Source: Geomonas paludis (GTDB lineage Bacteria; Desulfobacterota; Desulfuromonadia; Geobacterales; Geobacteraceae). From it: a stretch of DNA of 64,000 nucleotides. Position numbers and translations under genes: made by a program. Below, piece by piece: positions 50,852 to 62,000 of the stretch; the stretch's first letter is position 1, and each line of letters begins with the position of its first letter. The stretch spans positions 1-64,000 of the forward strand of contig NZ_BLXY01000009.1 in assembly GCF_014193585.1 (NCBI RefSeq). Direction: 5' to 3'. The notes beneath the pieces were generated by a model. That model had not been told where the DNA came from. It made no database searches and saw only the letters and a program-made list of their open reading frames with translations.

Positions 50852-50931
50852 GCCGCCGTGCCGGGTACCTGCTCGCGCCCAAGCTACCGGGTCCCCCCCA
50901 CCCCTCCCGCAAGAGGGCACCAGGAGTCCTC

Positions 50932-53271
<2,340 letters not shown>

Positions 53272-53340
53272 CCTTTACCTTCAACTGTTATAATTTGGCT
53301 CCCTGCATTCAGGCGGCACCAGCCGCCGGCAAGGAGAGGT

Positions 53341-54354
53341 ATGACCCGCTTTATCAGCGCCGAAAGATCCGAAGACGACCTCCTTGAAGCATCGCTGCGC
53401 CCCCGGGCGCTGGCGGACTACGTGGGACAGGAAAAGGCCAAGGGGAACCTCGGCCTCTTTATCGACGCCGCGCGCGGCAGGGGCGAGGCGCTCGACCACG
53501 TGCTGCTGTACGGCCCCCCCGGCCTGGGCAAGACCACCCTGGCCAACATCATCGCCTGCGAGATGGGAGTGAACATCAAGTCCACCTCCGGCCCGGTGAT
53601 CGAGCGCCCGGGCGACCTGGCCGCCATCCTCACCAACCTCGAGCCGCACGACGTCCTCTTCATCGACGAGATCCACCGTCTCTCCCACGTGGTCGAGGAG
53701 ATCCTCTACCCCGCCATGGAGGACTTCCAGCTCGACATCATCATCGGGCAGGGGCCGAGTGCGCGCACCATCAAGCTCGACCTCCCCAAGTTCACCCTGG
53801 TCGGCGCCACCACCCGCGCCGGCCTGCTCTCTTCGCCGCTTCGGGACCGCTTCGGCGTCATCTCGCGCCTCGAGTTCTACACCCACGACGAGCTCGCCTT
53901 CATCATCACCCGCTCCGCGCGCATCTTCGGTATGGAAATAGCGCCCGACGGCGCCCTGGAACTGGCGCGCAGAAGCCGCGGCACACCGAGGATCGCCAAC
54001 CGCCTGCTGCGCCGCGTGCGCGACTTCGCCCAGGTACGCGCCGACGGCGTGATCACCCGGGAGGTGGCGGACCAGGCGCTGGCGCTTTTGGAGATCGACG
54101 ACATGGGTTTCGACACCATGGACCGCGCCATCCTGCTGACCATCATCGACAAGTTCGGGGGGGGACCGGTGGGGCTGGACACCATCGCGGCTGCCATCAG
54201 CGAGGAGAGCGACACCATCGAGGACGTCTACGAGCCCTTCCTGATCCAGAACGGTTTCCTGAACCGCACCCCCCGGGGGCGCGTCGCCACCGCCGCCGCC
54301 TACAGCCATTTCGGCAGGATCGCGCCGGAGCCGCCGCAGGGAAGGTTGTTCTAG
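53341..54354 (+). CDS. ruvB: Holliday junction branch migration ATPase RuvB
   Basis: 337 aa. N-terminal [20 protein letters not shown], Walker [10 protein letters not shown], Walker [15 protein letters not shown], sensor 1 [18 protein letters not shown] and the winged-helix C terminus ([20 protein letters not shown]). It drives branch migration with RuvA. AAGGAGAGGT precedes the ATG. It is separated from ruvA by two unrelated genes. The following gene starts right after the stop. Confidence 0.97.
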   Translation: MTRFISAERSEDDLLEASLRPRALADYVGQEKAKGNLGLFIDAARGRGEALDHVLLYGPPGLGKTTLANIIACEMGVNIKSTSGPVIERPGDLAAILTNLEPHDVLFIDEIHRLSHVVEEILYPAMEDFQLDIIIGQGPSARTIKLDLPKFTLVGATTRAGLLSSPLRDRFGVISRLEFYTHDELAFIITRSARIFGMEIAPDGALELARRSRGTPRIANRLLRRVRDFAQVRADGVITREVADQALALLEIDDMGFDTMDRAILLTIIDKFGGGPVGLDTIAAAISEESDTIEDVYEPFLIQNGFLNRTPRGRVATAAAYSHFGRIAPEPPQGRLF

Positions 54355-55062
54355 ATGCAGATGATCTTCGACTTCCCGGTGGTGCCCCGCTTCTGCTTCG
54401 AGAACTTCGTGGTCTGCGGCGGCAACAAGACCGCCTACCAGTTCGCGCAGCGGCTTGCCAGCGGCAGCGACGCCGAAAACCTCCTCTACATCTACGGCCC
54501 CGAAGGGTCCGGCAAGACCCACCTCTTGACCGCCCTCTCCAGCGCCATCGACGGCAGATACTTTTCCTTCCGCGATGCCGACGCCCTCTACGGTAAAAGC
54601 TACTCCAGCGAAGGTCCCTCGCGTCTGGCCGAGCACTTCGCCGGGGCCAAGGCCCTGATCCTCGACGACCTGAACCTTTTGCCGGACAACCAGGAGGTCC
54701 GCGTGGAGTTGTGGGAGCTCTTCAACGCCTTCTACAGCGCGGGCAGGAAGATCGCCATCTCGGGGCTCATGCCGCCCAAGGAGTTGCCCCACCTGGACGG
54801 CCACCTCACCAGCCGGCTGCTGTGGGGGCTGGTGGCGCGCATGGACGTCTCCGACGACGAGTCCCGGCGCATGATCCTGAAGAAGCTGGCCGAAGACCGG
54901 CAGATGCTTCTTCCCTACGAGGTGATCGACGAGATGCTCCTCAAGGTGCGGCGCGACATCCCCTCGCTGGTCTATGCGCTGGAGACCATCAACCGCACCG
55001 CCATCGCCACCAAGAGGAAGGTGAGCCTCAGGCTGGCCAAGGAGATATTCAAAGGCAATTAG
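54355..55062 (+). CDS. DnaA/Hda-like AAA+ ATPase
   Basis: 235 aa. Starts QMIFDFPVVPRFCFENFVVC, with Walker A YGPEGSGKTHLL (about 48-59), Walker B ALILDDLNLL and DnaA-type sensor regions (TSRLLWGLVARMDVSDDESR). It lacks the DnaA N-terminal and DNA-binding domains. Hda-like proteins regulate DnaA or load partners at replication sites. It abuts the ruvB stop with no gap, so coupled expression is likely. Confidence 0.85.
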   Translation: MQMIFDFPVVPRFCFENFVVCGGNKTAYQFAQRLASGSDAENLLYIYGPEGSGKTHLLTALSSAIDGRYFSFRDADALYGKSYSSEGPSRLAEHFAGAKALILDDLNLLPDNQEVRVELWELFNAFYSAGRKIAISGLMPPKELPHLDGHLTSRLLWGLVARMDVSDDESRRMILKKLAEDRQMLLPYEVIDEMLLKVRRDIPSLVYALETINRTAIATKRKVSLRLAKEIFKGN

Positions 55063-55092
55063 GGGACTGGCTCCGCCAGGTGCCTGTCCCCC
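55062..55092 (+). repeat. Dispersed repeat family B, copy 5 (single arm)
   Basis: GGGGACTGGCTCCGCCAGGT with GCCTGTCCCCC immediately follows the stop of the Hda-like gene. No inverted partner arm is visible, so this is a solo element. Confidence 0.8.
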
Positions 55093-55147
55093 TTGCCTTT
55101 CAGGGCGAGGGAATTGCTGAAGGCAACATTCCGGCAGACGGCCAGAG

Positions 55148-55190
55148 CCCTCACCCGCCCTTCGGGCACCCTCTCCCGGAGGGAGAGGGG
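55148..55190. repeat. Dispersed repeat family A, copy 7 (single arm)
   Basis: CCCTCACCCGCCCTTCGGGC with ACCCTCTCCCGGAGGGAGAG; only one arm of the usual pair is present, 56 bases after the solo family B arm. Confidence 0.8.
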
Positions 55191-55219
55191 AACTACGGAA
55201 GAAAGTGCATTTCACCATA

Positions 55220-55262
55220 GCAAAAGGCTTCTGCAGGGGCGTGCCCGCAGAAGCCTTTTTTG
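55220..55262. terminator. Palindromic terminator between convergent genes
   Basis: CAAAAGGCTTCTGC and GCAGAAGCCTTTTTT form a long stem with inner GGGC/GCCC pairing. It can serve the ruvB operon (+) and the Uup-like gene (-). Confidence 0.88.
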
Positions 55263-55296
55263 ATGCAAAAACCGGCAGATTGTCAGCTTTCCACTG

Positions 55297-57195
55297 TCAA
55301 TTCCCCTTCTTCGTCTCCAACTCCTCCCACCGCCCGTACGCCGCGGCCAACTCCGCCTCGAGCCTGCCGTAGTCGGCGGTGATGGCGGCGATGCCGCCTT
55401 GCACCGTGTCGTAGCGGGAAGGGTCCCCCAGAAGTTCCTGCACCGTGGCGAACTCCTGCTCCAGCGCCTCGATGCTCCCCTCCAGCTTTTCCAGCTCGAT
55501 CCGTTCCGCGTAGGTGAGCCCCTTTTTGGGCTTCTCCGCCTTGGCCGCCTGGGCCTCCTTCTTCTCGACCCGCTGCGCGGCTGCCGCCACGCGGGCCGCC
55601 TCCTTGCGCTCGCGGTAGTTGGTGTAGTTCCCCTCGTAGAAGACCACGCCGCCGTCACCTTCGAAGGCCAATACGCCGGTGGCCACCTTGTCCAGGAAGA
55701 AGCGGTCGTGGGTCACCATGAGCACGCAGCCGGGAAAGGCGGAGATCGAGGCATCCAAAAGCTGCAGGGTCGGGATGTCCAGGTCGTTGGTCGGCTCGTC
55801 CAACACCAGCAGGTTGGAATCCTGCAGCATGAGCCTGGCCAGGATCAGCCGGCTCTTTTCGCCGCCGGAGAGGCTCCCCACTGGCCGCCTGCGGTCCTCG
55901 CCCGAGAACAGGAAGTCCTCCAGGTAGCCGATCTTGTGCCGCTTTTCGCCGGTGGCGGTGGTGACGTAGTCCCCCTCGCCGAAGAAGTCGTAGATGGTCT
56001 GGTTGGGATCGAGCACCTCGCGCAGCTGGTCGAAGTAGGAGATCTTGGTCTTCTTGCCCACCACGACCTTCCCCTGGTCGGGCTCCTCCTCCCCCATGAT
56101 CATCCGGATCAGGGTGGTCTTGCCGCAGCCGTTGGGGCCGATGACGCCGATGCGGTCGCCGCGTTTCATGCCGAAGCTGAGCCGGTTGATGAGCCTTCTC
56201 TCGCCGTACCCCTTGCTGACGCCGTCCATCTCCAGGATGGTCCCGCCCAGCCCCTCTTCGGTATTGAAGCCGATCTTGAGGTCACGGCGCGCCGGGCCGG
56301 AAAGGCTCTCCTCCAGGGCATGGTAGCGGTCGATCCTGGCCTTCTGCTTGGTGGAGCGCGCCGGCGGTCCGCGCCGGATCCAGTCGGTCTCGATGCGCAG
56401 CAGGTTCAAAAGGCGCGAGCGGCGGCTCGCCTCGCCCATGAGCCGTTCTTCGCGCAGGGTGAGGTAGGTGGAGTATCCCCCCTGGTAGGAGATGAGGGCG
56501 CCGCGCTCGAGCTCCAGCATCCGGGTCACCACCTGGTCCAGGAAATAGCGATCGTGGGTGATCAGCATGACCGCGCCCGGGTACGCCTTCAGGTGCTCCT
56601 GGAGCCACTGGGTGGTGTCCGCGTCCAGATGGTTGGTCGGCTCGTCCAGAAGCAGCAGTTCGGGCGCCTGCAGCAGGAGCTTCGCCAGCGCCACGCGGCG
56701 CTTGGTGCCGCCGGAAAGGGTGCCGATGACCTGGTGCGGGTCGGGAAGCTGCAGGTGGGTCATCATCTCCAGCACGCGGTGGTCGGTGTTCCAGCCGCCG
56801 TGGTGCTCGATCCAGACCGAGAGCTCCCCCTGTCGGGCGAGCAGCCGGTCCATGTCGGGCGGGTTGCCCGCCATCTTCTCCGAGAGCTCGTTGAAGCTCG
56901 CCATGGCGGCCCGGATGGCGGTGAGGCCGCTCTCGATCTCGGCGGCGACGGTGGCGCTCTCGTCGAGCACCGGCTCCTGGCTCAGGTAGCCGACCGAGGC
57001 GCCCCGTTTCATGGCGATGGAGCCGCCATCACGGTCCTCCGCCCCGGCGAGGATGGTAAGGAGGGTCGACTTGCCGGCGCCGTTGGCGCCGATCAGCCCC
57101 ACCCGCTCGTCCTCCCCCACGGCGAAGGTGACGCCGTCCATGAGGACACGCGGGCCGAAGCTCTTGGAAAGCCCCGTGATATCAACAACGTTCAT
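55297..57195 (-). CDS. uup: ABC-F family ATPase, Uup-like
   Basis: 632 aa, two ABC domains. Domain 1: GANGAGKST, LSGGTKRRVALAKLLL, LLLDEPTNHLD; domain 2: GPNGCGKTT, LSGGEKSRLILARLML, LVLDEPTNDLDIPTL. A linker of about 80 residues joins them and the C terminus carries a charged coiled coil (EKKEAQAAKAEKPKKG, then LEKLEGSIEALEQEFATVQ), the DNA/RNA-binding extension of Uup. Uup is linked to transposon precise excision and ribosome function. CAATGGAG precedes the ATG. Confidence 0.9.
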   Translation of the reverse strand: MNVVDITGLSKSFGPRVLMDGVTFAVGEDERVGLIGANGAGKSTLLTILAGAEDRDGGSIAMKRGASVGYLSQEPVLDESATVAAEIESGLTAIRAAMASFNELSEKMAGNPPDMDRLLARQGELSVWIEHHGGWNTDHRVLEMMTHLQLPDPHQVIGTLSGGTKRRVALAKLLLQAPELLLLDEPTNHLDADTTQWLQEHLKAYPGAVMLITHDRYFLDQVVTRMLELERGALISYQGGYSTYLTLREERLMGEASRRSRLLNLLRIETDWIRRGPPARSTKQKARIDRYHALEESLSGPARRDLKIGFNTEEGLGGTILEMDGVSKGYGERRLINRLSFGMKRGDRIGVIGPNGCGKTTLIRMIMGEEEPDQGKVVVGKKTKISYFDQLREVLDPNQTIYDFFGEGDYVTTATGEKRHKIGYLEDFLFSGEDRRRPVGSLSGGEKSRLILARLMLQDSNLLVLDEPTNDLDIPTLQLLDASISAFPGCVLMVTHDRFFLDKVATGVLAFEGDGGVVFYEGNYTNYRERKEAARVAAAAQRVEKKEAQAAKAEKPKKGLTYAERIELEKLEGSIEALEQEFATVQELLGDPSRYDTVQGGIAAITADYGRLEAELAAAYGRWEELETKKGN

Positions 57196-57219
57196 AGAAT
57201 CTCCATTGGCCTACACAAA

Positions 57220-57313
57220 CCCCTATCCCTTCGGGAGAGGGTCGGGTGAGGGGATCGACTCGCCCCCCCTCCCTCACCCGCCCTTCGGGCACCCTCTCCC
57301 ACAGGGAGAGGGG
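57220..57313. repeat. Dispersed repeat family A, copy 8 (inverted pair)
   Basis: CCCTATCCCTTCGGGAGAGG with GTCGGGTGAGGGG and inverted CCCTCACCCGCCCTTCGGGC with ACCCTCTCCCACAGGGAGAG, between the LEA-type lipoprotein gene and the Uup-like gene. Confidence 0.85.
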
Positions 57314-57334
57314 ACGAGCGGAAGAATGGTCTAC

Positions 57335-57829
57335 TTAGAATTTGAGGAAGTCGGCGATCTTGCCGAAGATGGCGGCCGGGCGGTACTTCTTTGGGATGGC
57401 GTAGGTGCCGCTCTTCTTCACCGGAACGGTCATCTGTCCCACCGGGGTCTCCAGGTCCAGTCCCGCCGCCACCTGGTACGGGATCTTGTCCGGGTCCGGC
57501 TTGCGCTTGAGGATCTCCAGCAGATCGGCATAGGTGATGCGGATCGGGATGCGGACATCGGTCTCCTCGTGGGCGGGGAAATTGATCTCTTCCCGCGCGC
57601 CCCCCTTGGCCAGCGGCAGCGTCATGATCTTGATGTCATAGCTGTACCCCTGCAGCTTGACGTCGAAGCTGTTGGTGTTCTGCACCCGCAGGTAGAGCTC
57701 CATCCCGGCGCCGGTCGGATCGACGGAAACCACGTTCAGGTCCTGAACGGTAACCTGCGGCGCGTTGACCAGCCTGTTGCACCCGGCAAGAAGAACGACC
57801 ACCAACAAAATGCCAACAATTTTTCTCAC
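57335..57829 (-). CDS. LEA14-like lipoprotein (water stress/hypersensitive response fold)
   Basis: 164 aa. The GTG at 57829 (AGGAGT seven bases upstream) gives VRKIVGILLVVVLLAGC, a lipoprotein signal. The mature part has VTVQDLNVVSVDPTGAGMEL and LRVQNTNSFDVKLQGYSYDI, the LEA type 2 pattern found in periplasmic lipoproteins of unknown role. The longer open frame upstream crosses a hairpin and is not used. It follows the transglycosylase-like gene on the same strand. Confidence 0.82.
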   Translation of the reverse strand: MRKIVGILLVVVLLAGCNRLVNAPQVTVQDLNVVSVDPTGAGMELYLRVQNTNSFDVKLQGYSYDIKIMTLPLAKGGAREEINFPAHEETDVRIPIRITYADLLEILKRKPDPDKIPYQVAAGLDLETPVGQMTVPVKKSGTYAIPKKYRPAAIFGKIADFLKF

Positions 57830-57867
57830 AACCAGACTCCTGGATAGGCGGTAGCCCGAAAACAAAG

Positions 57868-57895
57868 AGGGCGGGTCCCCGAAAGAACCCGCCCA
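57868..57895 (-). terminator. Hairpin between transglycosylase and LEA-type genes
   Basis: Minus-strand GGGCGGGTTC and GGACCCGCCC pair around a short loop, followed by TCTTTGTTTT. It probably ends the transglycosylase transcript, and may attenuate the gene 40 bases downstream. Confidence 0.65.
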
Positions 57896-57929
57896 CTATA
57901 GCACAACCAAACCTCAAACAGCAAAAGGA

Positions 57930-58622
57930 CTATCCGTTGACTGCCACCTGCTGCATCAGCATGCCCCTTTGCATCTCCCGCAGTATCTCCGTCCTGAAGC
58001 GCTTGCGGATCTTGTCGTAGGCCCTCGCCGCCGGCCCGGTGCCGCAGTAGAGCCGCTTGGCGCGGGCCATGTTCCCCTTGGCCATGTCCAGCTTCTCGTA
58101 CAGCTCCTTCACGGCCGCTTCCGCGCACTTCTCGTCGTCCCACATGTCCTGGGGGGTGTAGCCGTGGCTTTCCGCCCGCTCCGGCATCAACTGCCAGACC
58201 CCCAGGGCGCCCTTGGGGGATACCGCTCTCGATGAGAGCTTGTGTCCGCCTGTTTCCGCCAGGGCTATCTCAGCCAGGTCCAGCGGTGTGAATTTCGTCC
58301 CCTCCGTCTTCTCGTAGCAGATTTCGGCAAGCCACTTGGCCCGGGCCGGAGTGGTCCGGCGGGCGAACGTGGCGTAGATGGCGGGAACCAGTTTCTTCCT
58401 CCCGTCGAGTTCTGCCGCCTTGGGCAGATCCATCTGCACGGCCGGGGCCGAGGCGGGGGATTTCTCACCCTGCTTCTCGCTCCCCTCCGCCCAGGTGAGC
58501 AGCGCCCGGTCCGACTCCGACACCGAGGGAGTCACCGGGACCTGCGCCTGCTGCAGGTGGGACTGGTCGCACGATGCCGTCATCATGAGCACCGCGACCA
58601 GCAATACAATTTTTCGTTTCAT
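57930..58622 (-). CDS. Lytic transglycosylase-like lipoprotein (SLT fold)
   Basis: 230 aa. Lipoprotein signal ending TASC near residue 18. The SLT-like domain has IALAETGGHKLSSRAVSPKG with the catalytic-position Glu, GALGVWQLMPERAESHGY and RLYCGTGPAARAYDKI. Lytic transglycosylases cut glycan strands of peptidoglycan. The Ser after the Glu (ES) is Thr here, a common variation. The ribosome site is weak. Downstream of a region with CCAAT/ATTGG repeats. Confidence 0.85.
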   Translation of the reverse strand: MKRKIVLLVAVLMMTASCDQSHLQQAQVPVTPSVSESDRALLTWAEGSEKQGEKSPASAPAVQMDLPKAAELDGRKKLVPAIYATFARRTTPARAKWLAEICYEKTEGTKFTPLDLAEIALAETGGHKLSSRAVSPKGALGVWQLMPERAESHGYTPQDMWDDEKCAEAAVKELYEKLDMAKGNMARAKRLYCGTGPAARAYDKIRKRFRTEILREMQRGMLMQQVAVNG

Positions 58623-58689
58623 AAATCGCTGTTGAATGGCTTTTGCCGGCTTTAGGTAGAGATACTAAATGTCGGTAGTGAAGCCCGCG

Positions 58690-58733
58690 CCAATCATCTC
58701 CTTTCATTGGAATCACATTGGCTCGTCGCCAAT
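58690..58733. promoter_or_regulatory. Possible operator with inverted CCAAT/ATTGG repeats
   Basis: CCAAT (58690-58694) and ATTGG (58706-58710), then ATTGGC (58717-58722) and GCCAAT (58728-58733), form two adjacent inverted repeats about 70-110 bases upstream of the transglycosylase start. The arrangement suggests a dimeric repressor site; the factor is unknown. The rest of the gap 58623-58805 shows no gene. Confidence 0.4.
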
Positions 58734-58805
58734 CTGAGGTTATTAGTGTAATCAAATCCGACGCACATTGCAAGCCGCACATTAGATTTGTGCAATCTTG
58801 TCGAA

Positions 58806-58838
58806 TAAAAAGGGAGCCCCGCTCAGCGGACCTCCCCC
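58806..58838 (-). terminator. Intrinsic terminator after trpB
   Basis: On the minus strand GGGAGGTCCGCT and AGCGGGGCTCCC pair imperfectly, followed by TTTTTATT; it is about 25 bases after the trpB stop. Confidence 0.75.
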
Positions 58839-58861
58839 ACTAAAGCCTCGATTTTTCTATA

Positions 58862-60052
58862 TTAAAGCTGCACCCCCATAACATCGGCTACGGTGTGGAT
58901 GTCCTTATCGCCCCTGCCCGACAGACAGACGACGATGCTCTCATTGGTGGAAAGTGTCGGAGCCAGACGCAGTGCATGGGCGACTGCGTGGGAAGACTCC
59001 AGTGCGGGAATGATTCCCTCCTCGCGGGTCAGCACCTGGAACGCGTCCAGCGCCTCGTCATCGGTGACGGAAACGTAGCTGGCCCGTCCGATCTCCTTGA
59101 GGTACGAGTGCTCCGGCCCGACGCCCGGGTAGTCCAGTCCGGCCGAAATGGAATGGGCATGGGCGATCTGACCGAACTCGTCCTGCAGGAGGTACGTTTT
59201 GTTGCCGTGCAGCACCCCGACACTGCCGGCGGAAAGCGGTGCGGCGTGCTTGCCGCTGTCTATGCCGTAACCGGCGGCCTCGACGCCGATCATCTGCACC
59301 GACCCGTCGTTGACGAAGGGGTGGAACAGCCCGATGGCGTTGCTCCCCCCGCCTACGGCGGCGATCAGGTAGTCGGGCAGCCTCCCCTCGGCTTCCAGGT
59401 GCTGCGCCCTCGCCTCCTGGCCGATGATGGCCTGGAAGTCGCGCACCATGACCGGGTAGGGGTGGGGGCCGGCGACGGTGCCGATGATGTAGAAGGTGTC
59501 CTCAACATTGGTCACCCACTGGCGCATCGCCTCGTTCATGGCGTCCTTCAGGGTCGCGGTGCCGGAACTGACCGGGTTGACCTTGGCGCCCAGAAGCTTC
59601 ATGCGGAACACGTTCAGGGACTGGCGCCGGATGTCCTCCTCGCCCATGAACACCTCACACTCCATGCCGAACAGCGCCGCGACGGTCGCGGTCGCCACGC
59701 CGTGCTGGCCCGCGCCGGTCTCGGCGATCACCTTGTTCTTGCCCATCCGCTTGGCAAGCAGCGCCTGGCCGATGGTGTTGTTCACCTTGTGAGCGCCGGT
59801 GTGGTTCAGGTCCTCGCGCTTCAGATAGATCTTCGCGCCCCCCATTTTCCGGCTCAGTTTCTCGGCGAAATAGAGCGGGTTGGGGCGGCCGACGTACTGG
59901 CGCAGGTAGTAGGCGAACTCCTCCTGGAACCCCTTTTCGTTGCGAAAATGGTTGTACGCTTGCTCGAGTTCGAGCAGCGCCGGCATGAGCGTTTCCGAGA
60001 CGTATCTGCCGCCGAAACGGCCGAAGTGACCACTGTTGTCAGGCGTATCCAA
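58862..60052 (-). CDS. trpB: Tryptophan synthase beta chain
   Basis: 396 aa. TrpB1-type: [20 protein letters not shown] at the start, PLP lysine Lys89 in [31 protein letters not shown], and the phosphate loop GGGSNAIG. It makes tryptophan from indole and serine. The TTG at 60050-60052 has GGAGGC six bases upstream and matches the family N terminus. No trpA or other trp gene lies beside it, and it has its own terminator, so it is monocistronic. Confidence 0.96.
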   Translation of the reverse strand: MDTPDNSGHFGRFGGRYVSETLMPALLELEQAYNHFRNEKGFQEEFAYYLRQYVGRPNPLYFAEKLSRKMGGAKIYLKREDLNHTGAHKVNNTIGQALLAKRMGKNKVIAETGAGQHGVATATVAALFGMECEVFMGEEDIRRQSLNVFRMKLLGAKVNPVSSGTATLKDAMNEAMRQWVTNVEDTFYIIGTVAGPHPYPVMVRDFQAIIGQEARAQHLEAEGRLPDYLIAAVGGGSNAIGLFHPFVNDGSVQMIGVEAAGYGIDSGKHAAPLSAGSVGVLHGNKTYLLQDEFGQIAHAHSISAGLDYPGVGPEHSYLKEIGRASYVSVTDDEALDAFQVLTREEGIIPALESSHAVAHALRLAPTLSTNESIVVCLSGRGDKDIHTVADVMGVQL

Positions 60053-60316
60053 AGTTGCCTCCGGTAGGTGTGTGAGGGGGGCATCATAGACTATCTGTCG
60101 ATAAATTGCAAGCTTACAGAGCCTACCCCCCAGACAACCCCCCGCCGTTACAGGCTTTTAGCCGTTTATCTTTGCCTTATTTTTTGCTTTGAGCTACAAA
60201 TATCACCCGTGTGGGAAGCTCATTTTCGGGGTCAAAATTCCACTCATCCTGTGGAACTTTTTTCTATGACTGAGCCCTTTTTTGCTTCCACAAAAGCACC
60301 CTTTTCGAGGTCACCG

Positions 60317-60793
60317 ATGTCATCGCAACAACCATTTCACATAGTCCTGGTGGAGCCGGAGATTCCGCCCAACACGGGCAACATTGCCAGGCTGTGCGGC
60401 GCCACCGGCACCATCCTGCACCTGGTCGGCAAGCTCGGCTTCTCCACCGATGACCGCTACCTCAAGCGGGCTGGGCTCGACTACTGGAGCGAAGTCGACA
60501 TCCGTTACTGGGACGACCTCGACACGCTCAAGCGCTCCTTCCCGGACGGGCGTTTCATTTACACCAGCAAGAAGGCCCCGCAAAGTTATCTGCAATTCTC
60601 GTTTCGCCCCGGCGACTTCATCGTTTTCGGCAAGGAGACCAAGGGGCTCCCCGAGGAACTGATCGAGGCGAACCTCCAGACCGCGGTGCGCATCCCGATC
60701 ACCGGCAAGGTGCGCAGCCTGAACCTCTCCACCTCGGCGGGCATCGTGCTCTACGAGGCGCTGCGCCAGACCGGCGCGCTGGACGGCGAGTGA
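60317..60793 (+). CDS. trmL: tRNA (cytidine/uridine-34-2'-O)-methyltransferase
   Basis: 158 aa. SPOUT fold: FHIVLVEPEIPPNTGNIARL at the start, FGKETKGLPEELI, and RIPITGKVRSLNLSTSAGIV, the knot region that binds S-adenosylmethionine. It methylates the wobble ribose of tRNA-Leu. The ATG at 60317 has CGAGG upstream; longer frames are spurious. The preceding 264-base gap shows no gene. Confidence 0.95.
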   Translation: MSSQQPFHIVLVEPEIPPNTGNIARLCGATGTILHLVGKLGFSTDDRYLKRAGLDYWSEVDIRYWDDLDTLKRSFPDGRFIYTSKKAPQSYLQFSFRPGDFIVFGKETKGLPEELIEANLQTAVRIPITGKVRSLNLSTSAGIVLYEALRQTGALDGE

Positions 60794-60859
60794 GCGGAAT
60801 GTGGCGGCGGAGCCCCCCTCCCGCAAGGGGCGGGGGAACCGAAAGCAAAGGAGAAAAAG

Positions 60860-61183
60860 ATGTTCGAGAAGAGAAGCGACGCGGGCTATCAGGAGGTACT
60901 GCCGGGTATCCGCCAAAAGACACTGGTCCACGGGGCTAAGACACTGATGGTGGAGTTTCTGCTGGAAAAGGGTGCGCAGCTCCCGGTACACAGCCACCCG
61001 CACGAACAGACGGGCTACCTGGTAAGCGGCCGGATCAGGCTCAGCATCGATGGGAGTCAGCAGGAGGTGCTTCCGGGGGACAGCTGGTGCATCGCAGGTG
61101 GCGCGCAGCACAAGGCCGAGATTCTTGAGGATGCCGTGGCCATCGAGGTGTTCTCCCCGGTGCGCGAGGAGTACATCCGTTAG
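60860..61183 (+). CDS. Cupin-domain protein
   Basis: 107 aa, a single small beta barrel. Metal ligands in HSHPHEQTGYLVSGRIRL (HxHx(3-4)E) and a later His in GGAQHKAEIL. Cupins of this size act as small dioxygenases, isomerases or sensors; no specific role can be set. AAAGGAGAAAAAG precedes the ATG. It is 66 bases after trmL, with a CCCCCTCCCG/GGGGCGGGGG hairpin (60813-60837) in the gap. Confidence 0.88.
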   Translation: MFEKRSDAGYQEVLPGIRQKTLVHGAKTLMVEFLLEKGAQLPVHSHPHEQTGYLVSGRIRLSIDGSQQEVLPGDSWCIAGGAQHKAEILEDAVAIEVFSPVREEYIR

Positions 61184-61192
61184 GGCGCCGAT

Positions 61193-61777
61193 CTAGCTGA
61201 ACTGGTAGATCACCAGCCCGAAACTTACCGCGGTCACCGCGAAGGCGATCAGCGCGAGCAGACCGTCGCGTGAGATCAGGGCCAGCCCGAAAGCCGAAAG
61301 GGCCACCCCTGCTCCATGCGCGGAGAAGGGGACCAGTTCCATCATCGGCATCACGATCGCTATGGACCCACAGATGAAGGAGATCAGGTAGATGCTCCCC
61401 CCCCTGATCAGTGCCGGCAGACGTGGGCGCAGCCACCGGTCGATGAATCGCGCCAAGGGACGAAGCCACCTGATCGCCTTGGTCACCTTGTCTTGCGCCA
61501 ACGAGCGCCGCAATAGCCATTTCGGCAGCCAGAAGTGATCCCGGCGGAAGAAGAGCTGCCCCGCAATCAGCAGGATCAGCACACCGGTTGCGGTCGGGAC
61601 CCCTGGCATACCGCTCAGGGGGGAAGCGGCGATGATGCCCACCATGAGCAGCAGCGGCCCGAAGGATCGGTTCCCCACCGATTCCACGATTTTCCCCAAC
61701 GAGACGCGCCCCGCGTCGTCTGCGGAATCCCCGATCCTGTCGAGCATCTCCTGAAGAGTGGTGATCTCTCGCGCCAT
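61193..61777 (-). CDS. ExoD-family membrane protein
   Basis: 194 aa. N-terminal polar segment (ITTLQEMLDRIGDSADDAGR, then VSLGKIVESVG), followed by hydrophobic segments (GPLLLMVGIIAASPLSGMPG, then VPTATGVLILLIAGQLFF; IYLISFICGSIAIVMPMMEL; LLALIAFAVTAVSFGLVIY). ExoD was first found in rhizobial exopolysaccharide synthesis; its biochemical role is unknown. The ATG at 61777 fits the family start. A clear promoter lies upstream. Confidence 0.88.
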   Translation of the reverse strand: MAREITTLQEMLDRIGDSADDAGRVSLGKIVESVGNRSFGPLLLMVGIIAASPLSGMPGVPTATGVLILLIAGQLFFRRDHFWLPKWLLRRSLAQDKVTKAIRWLRPLARFIDRWLRPRLPALIRGGSIYLISFICGSIAIVMPMMELVPFSAHGAGVALSAFGLALISRDGLLALIAFAVTAVSFGLVIYQFS

Positions 61778-61837
61778 GCAGACCTCTCTGGTGCCGCCGC
61801 AAGTACTACCGACACTCTCACCCAAAACACCTCACGA

Positions 61838-61865
61838 AGATTACATTGACACATCTTAATGTCAA
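61838..61865 (-). promoter_or_regulatory. Sigma70-type promoter of the exoD-like gene
   Basis: On the minus strand TTGACA (61860-61865), a 16-base spacer and TAATCT (61838-61843). The -35 is also one arm of an inverted repeat (TTGACA/TGTCAA, 61846-61865), which might be an operator. Confidence 0.65.
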
Positions 61866-61937
61866 GAAGGCCGTCACCCCGCCGTCCTGCCTCCAGAAAA
61901 CGTATACATATCAGATAAATATAATGTACACGGCGCC

Positions 61938-61965
61938 TTGACTGAAACAGATGCCCCGCTATATT
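61938..61965 (+). promoter_or_regulatory. Sigma70-type promoter of rubrerythrin
   Basis: TTGACT (61938-61943), a 16-base spacer and TATATT (61960-61965), 35 bases before the ATG at 62001. AT-rich near-palindromic sequence at 61900-61930 lies upstream. Confidence 0.75.
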
Positions 61966-62000
61966 CAAGCAGCATATTTTTACACAATCAGGAGGAAGAG

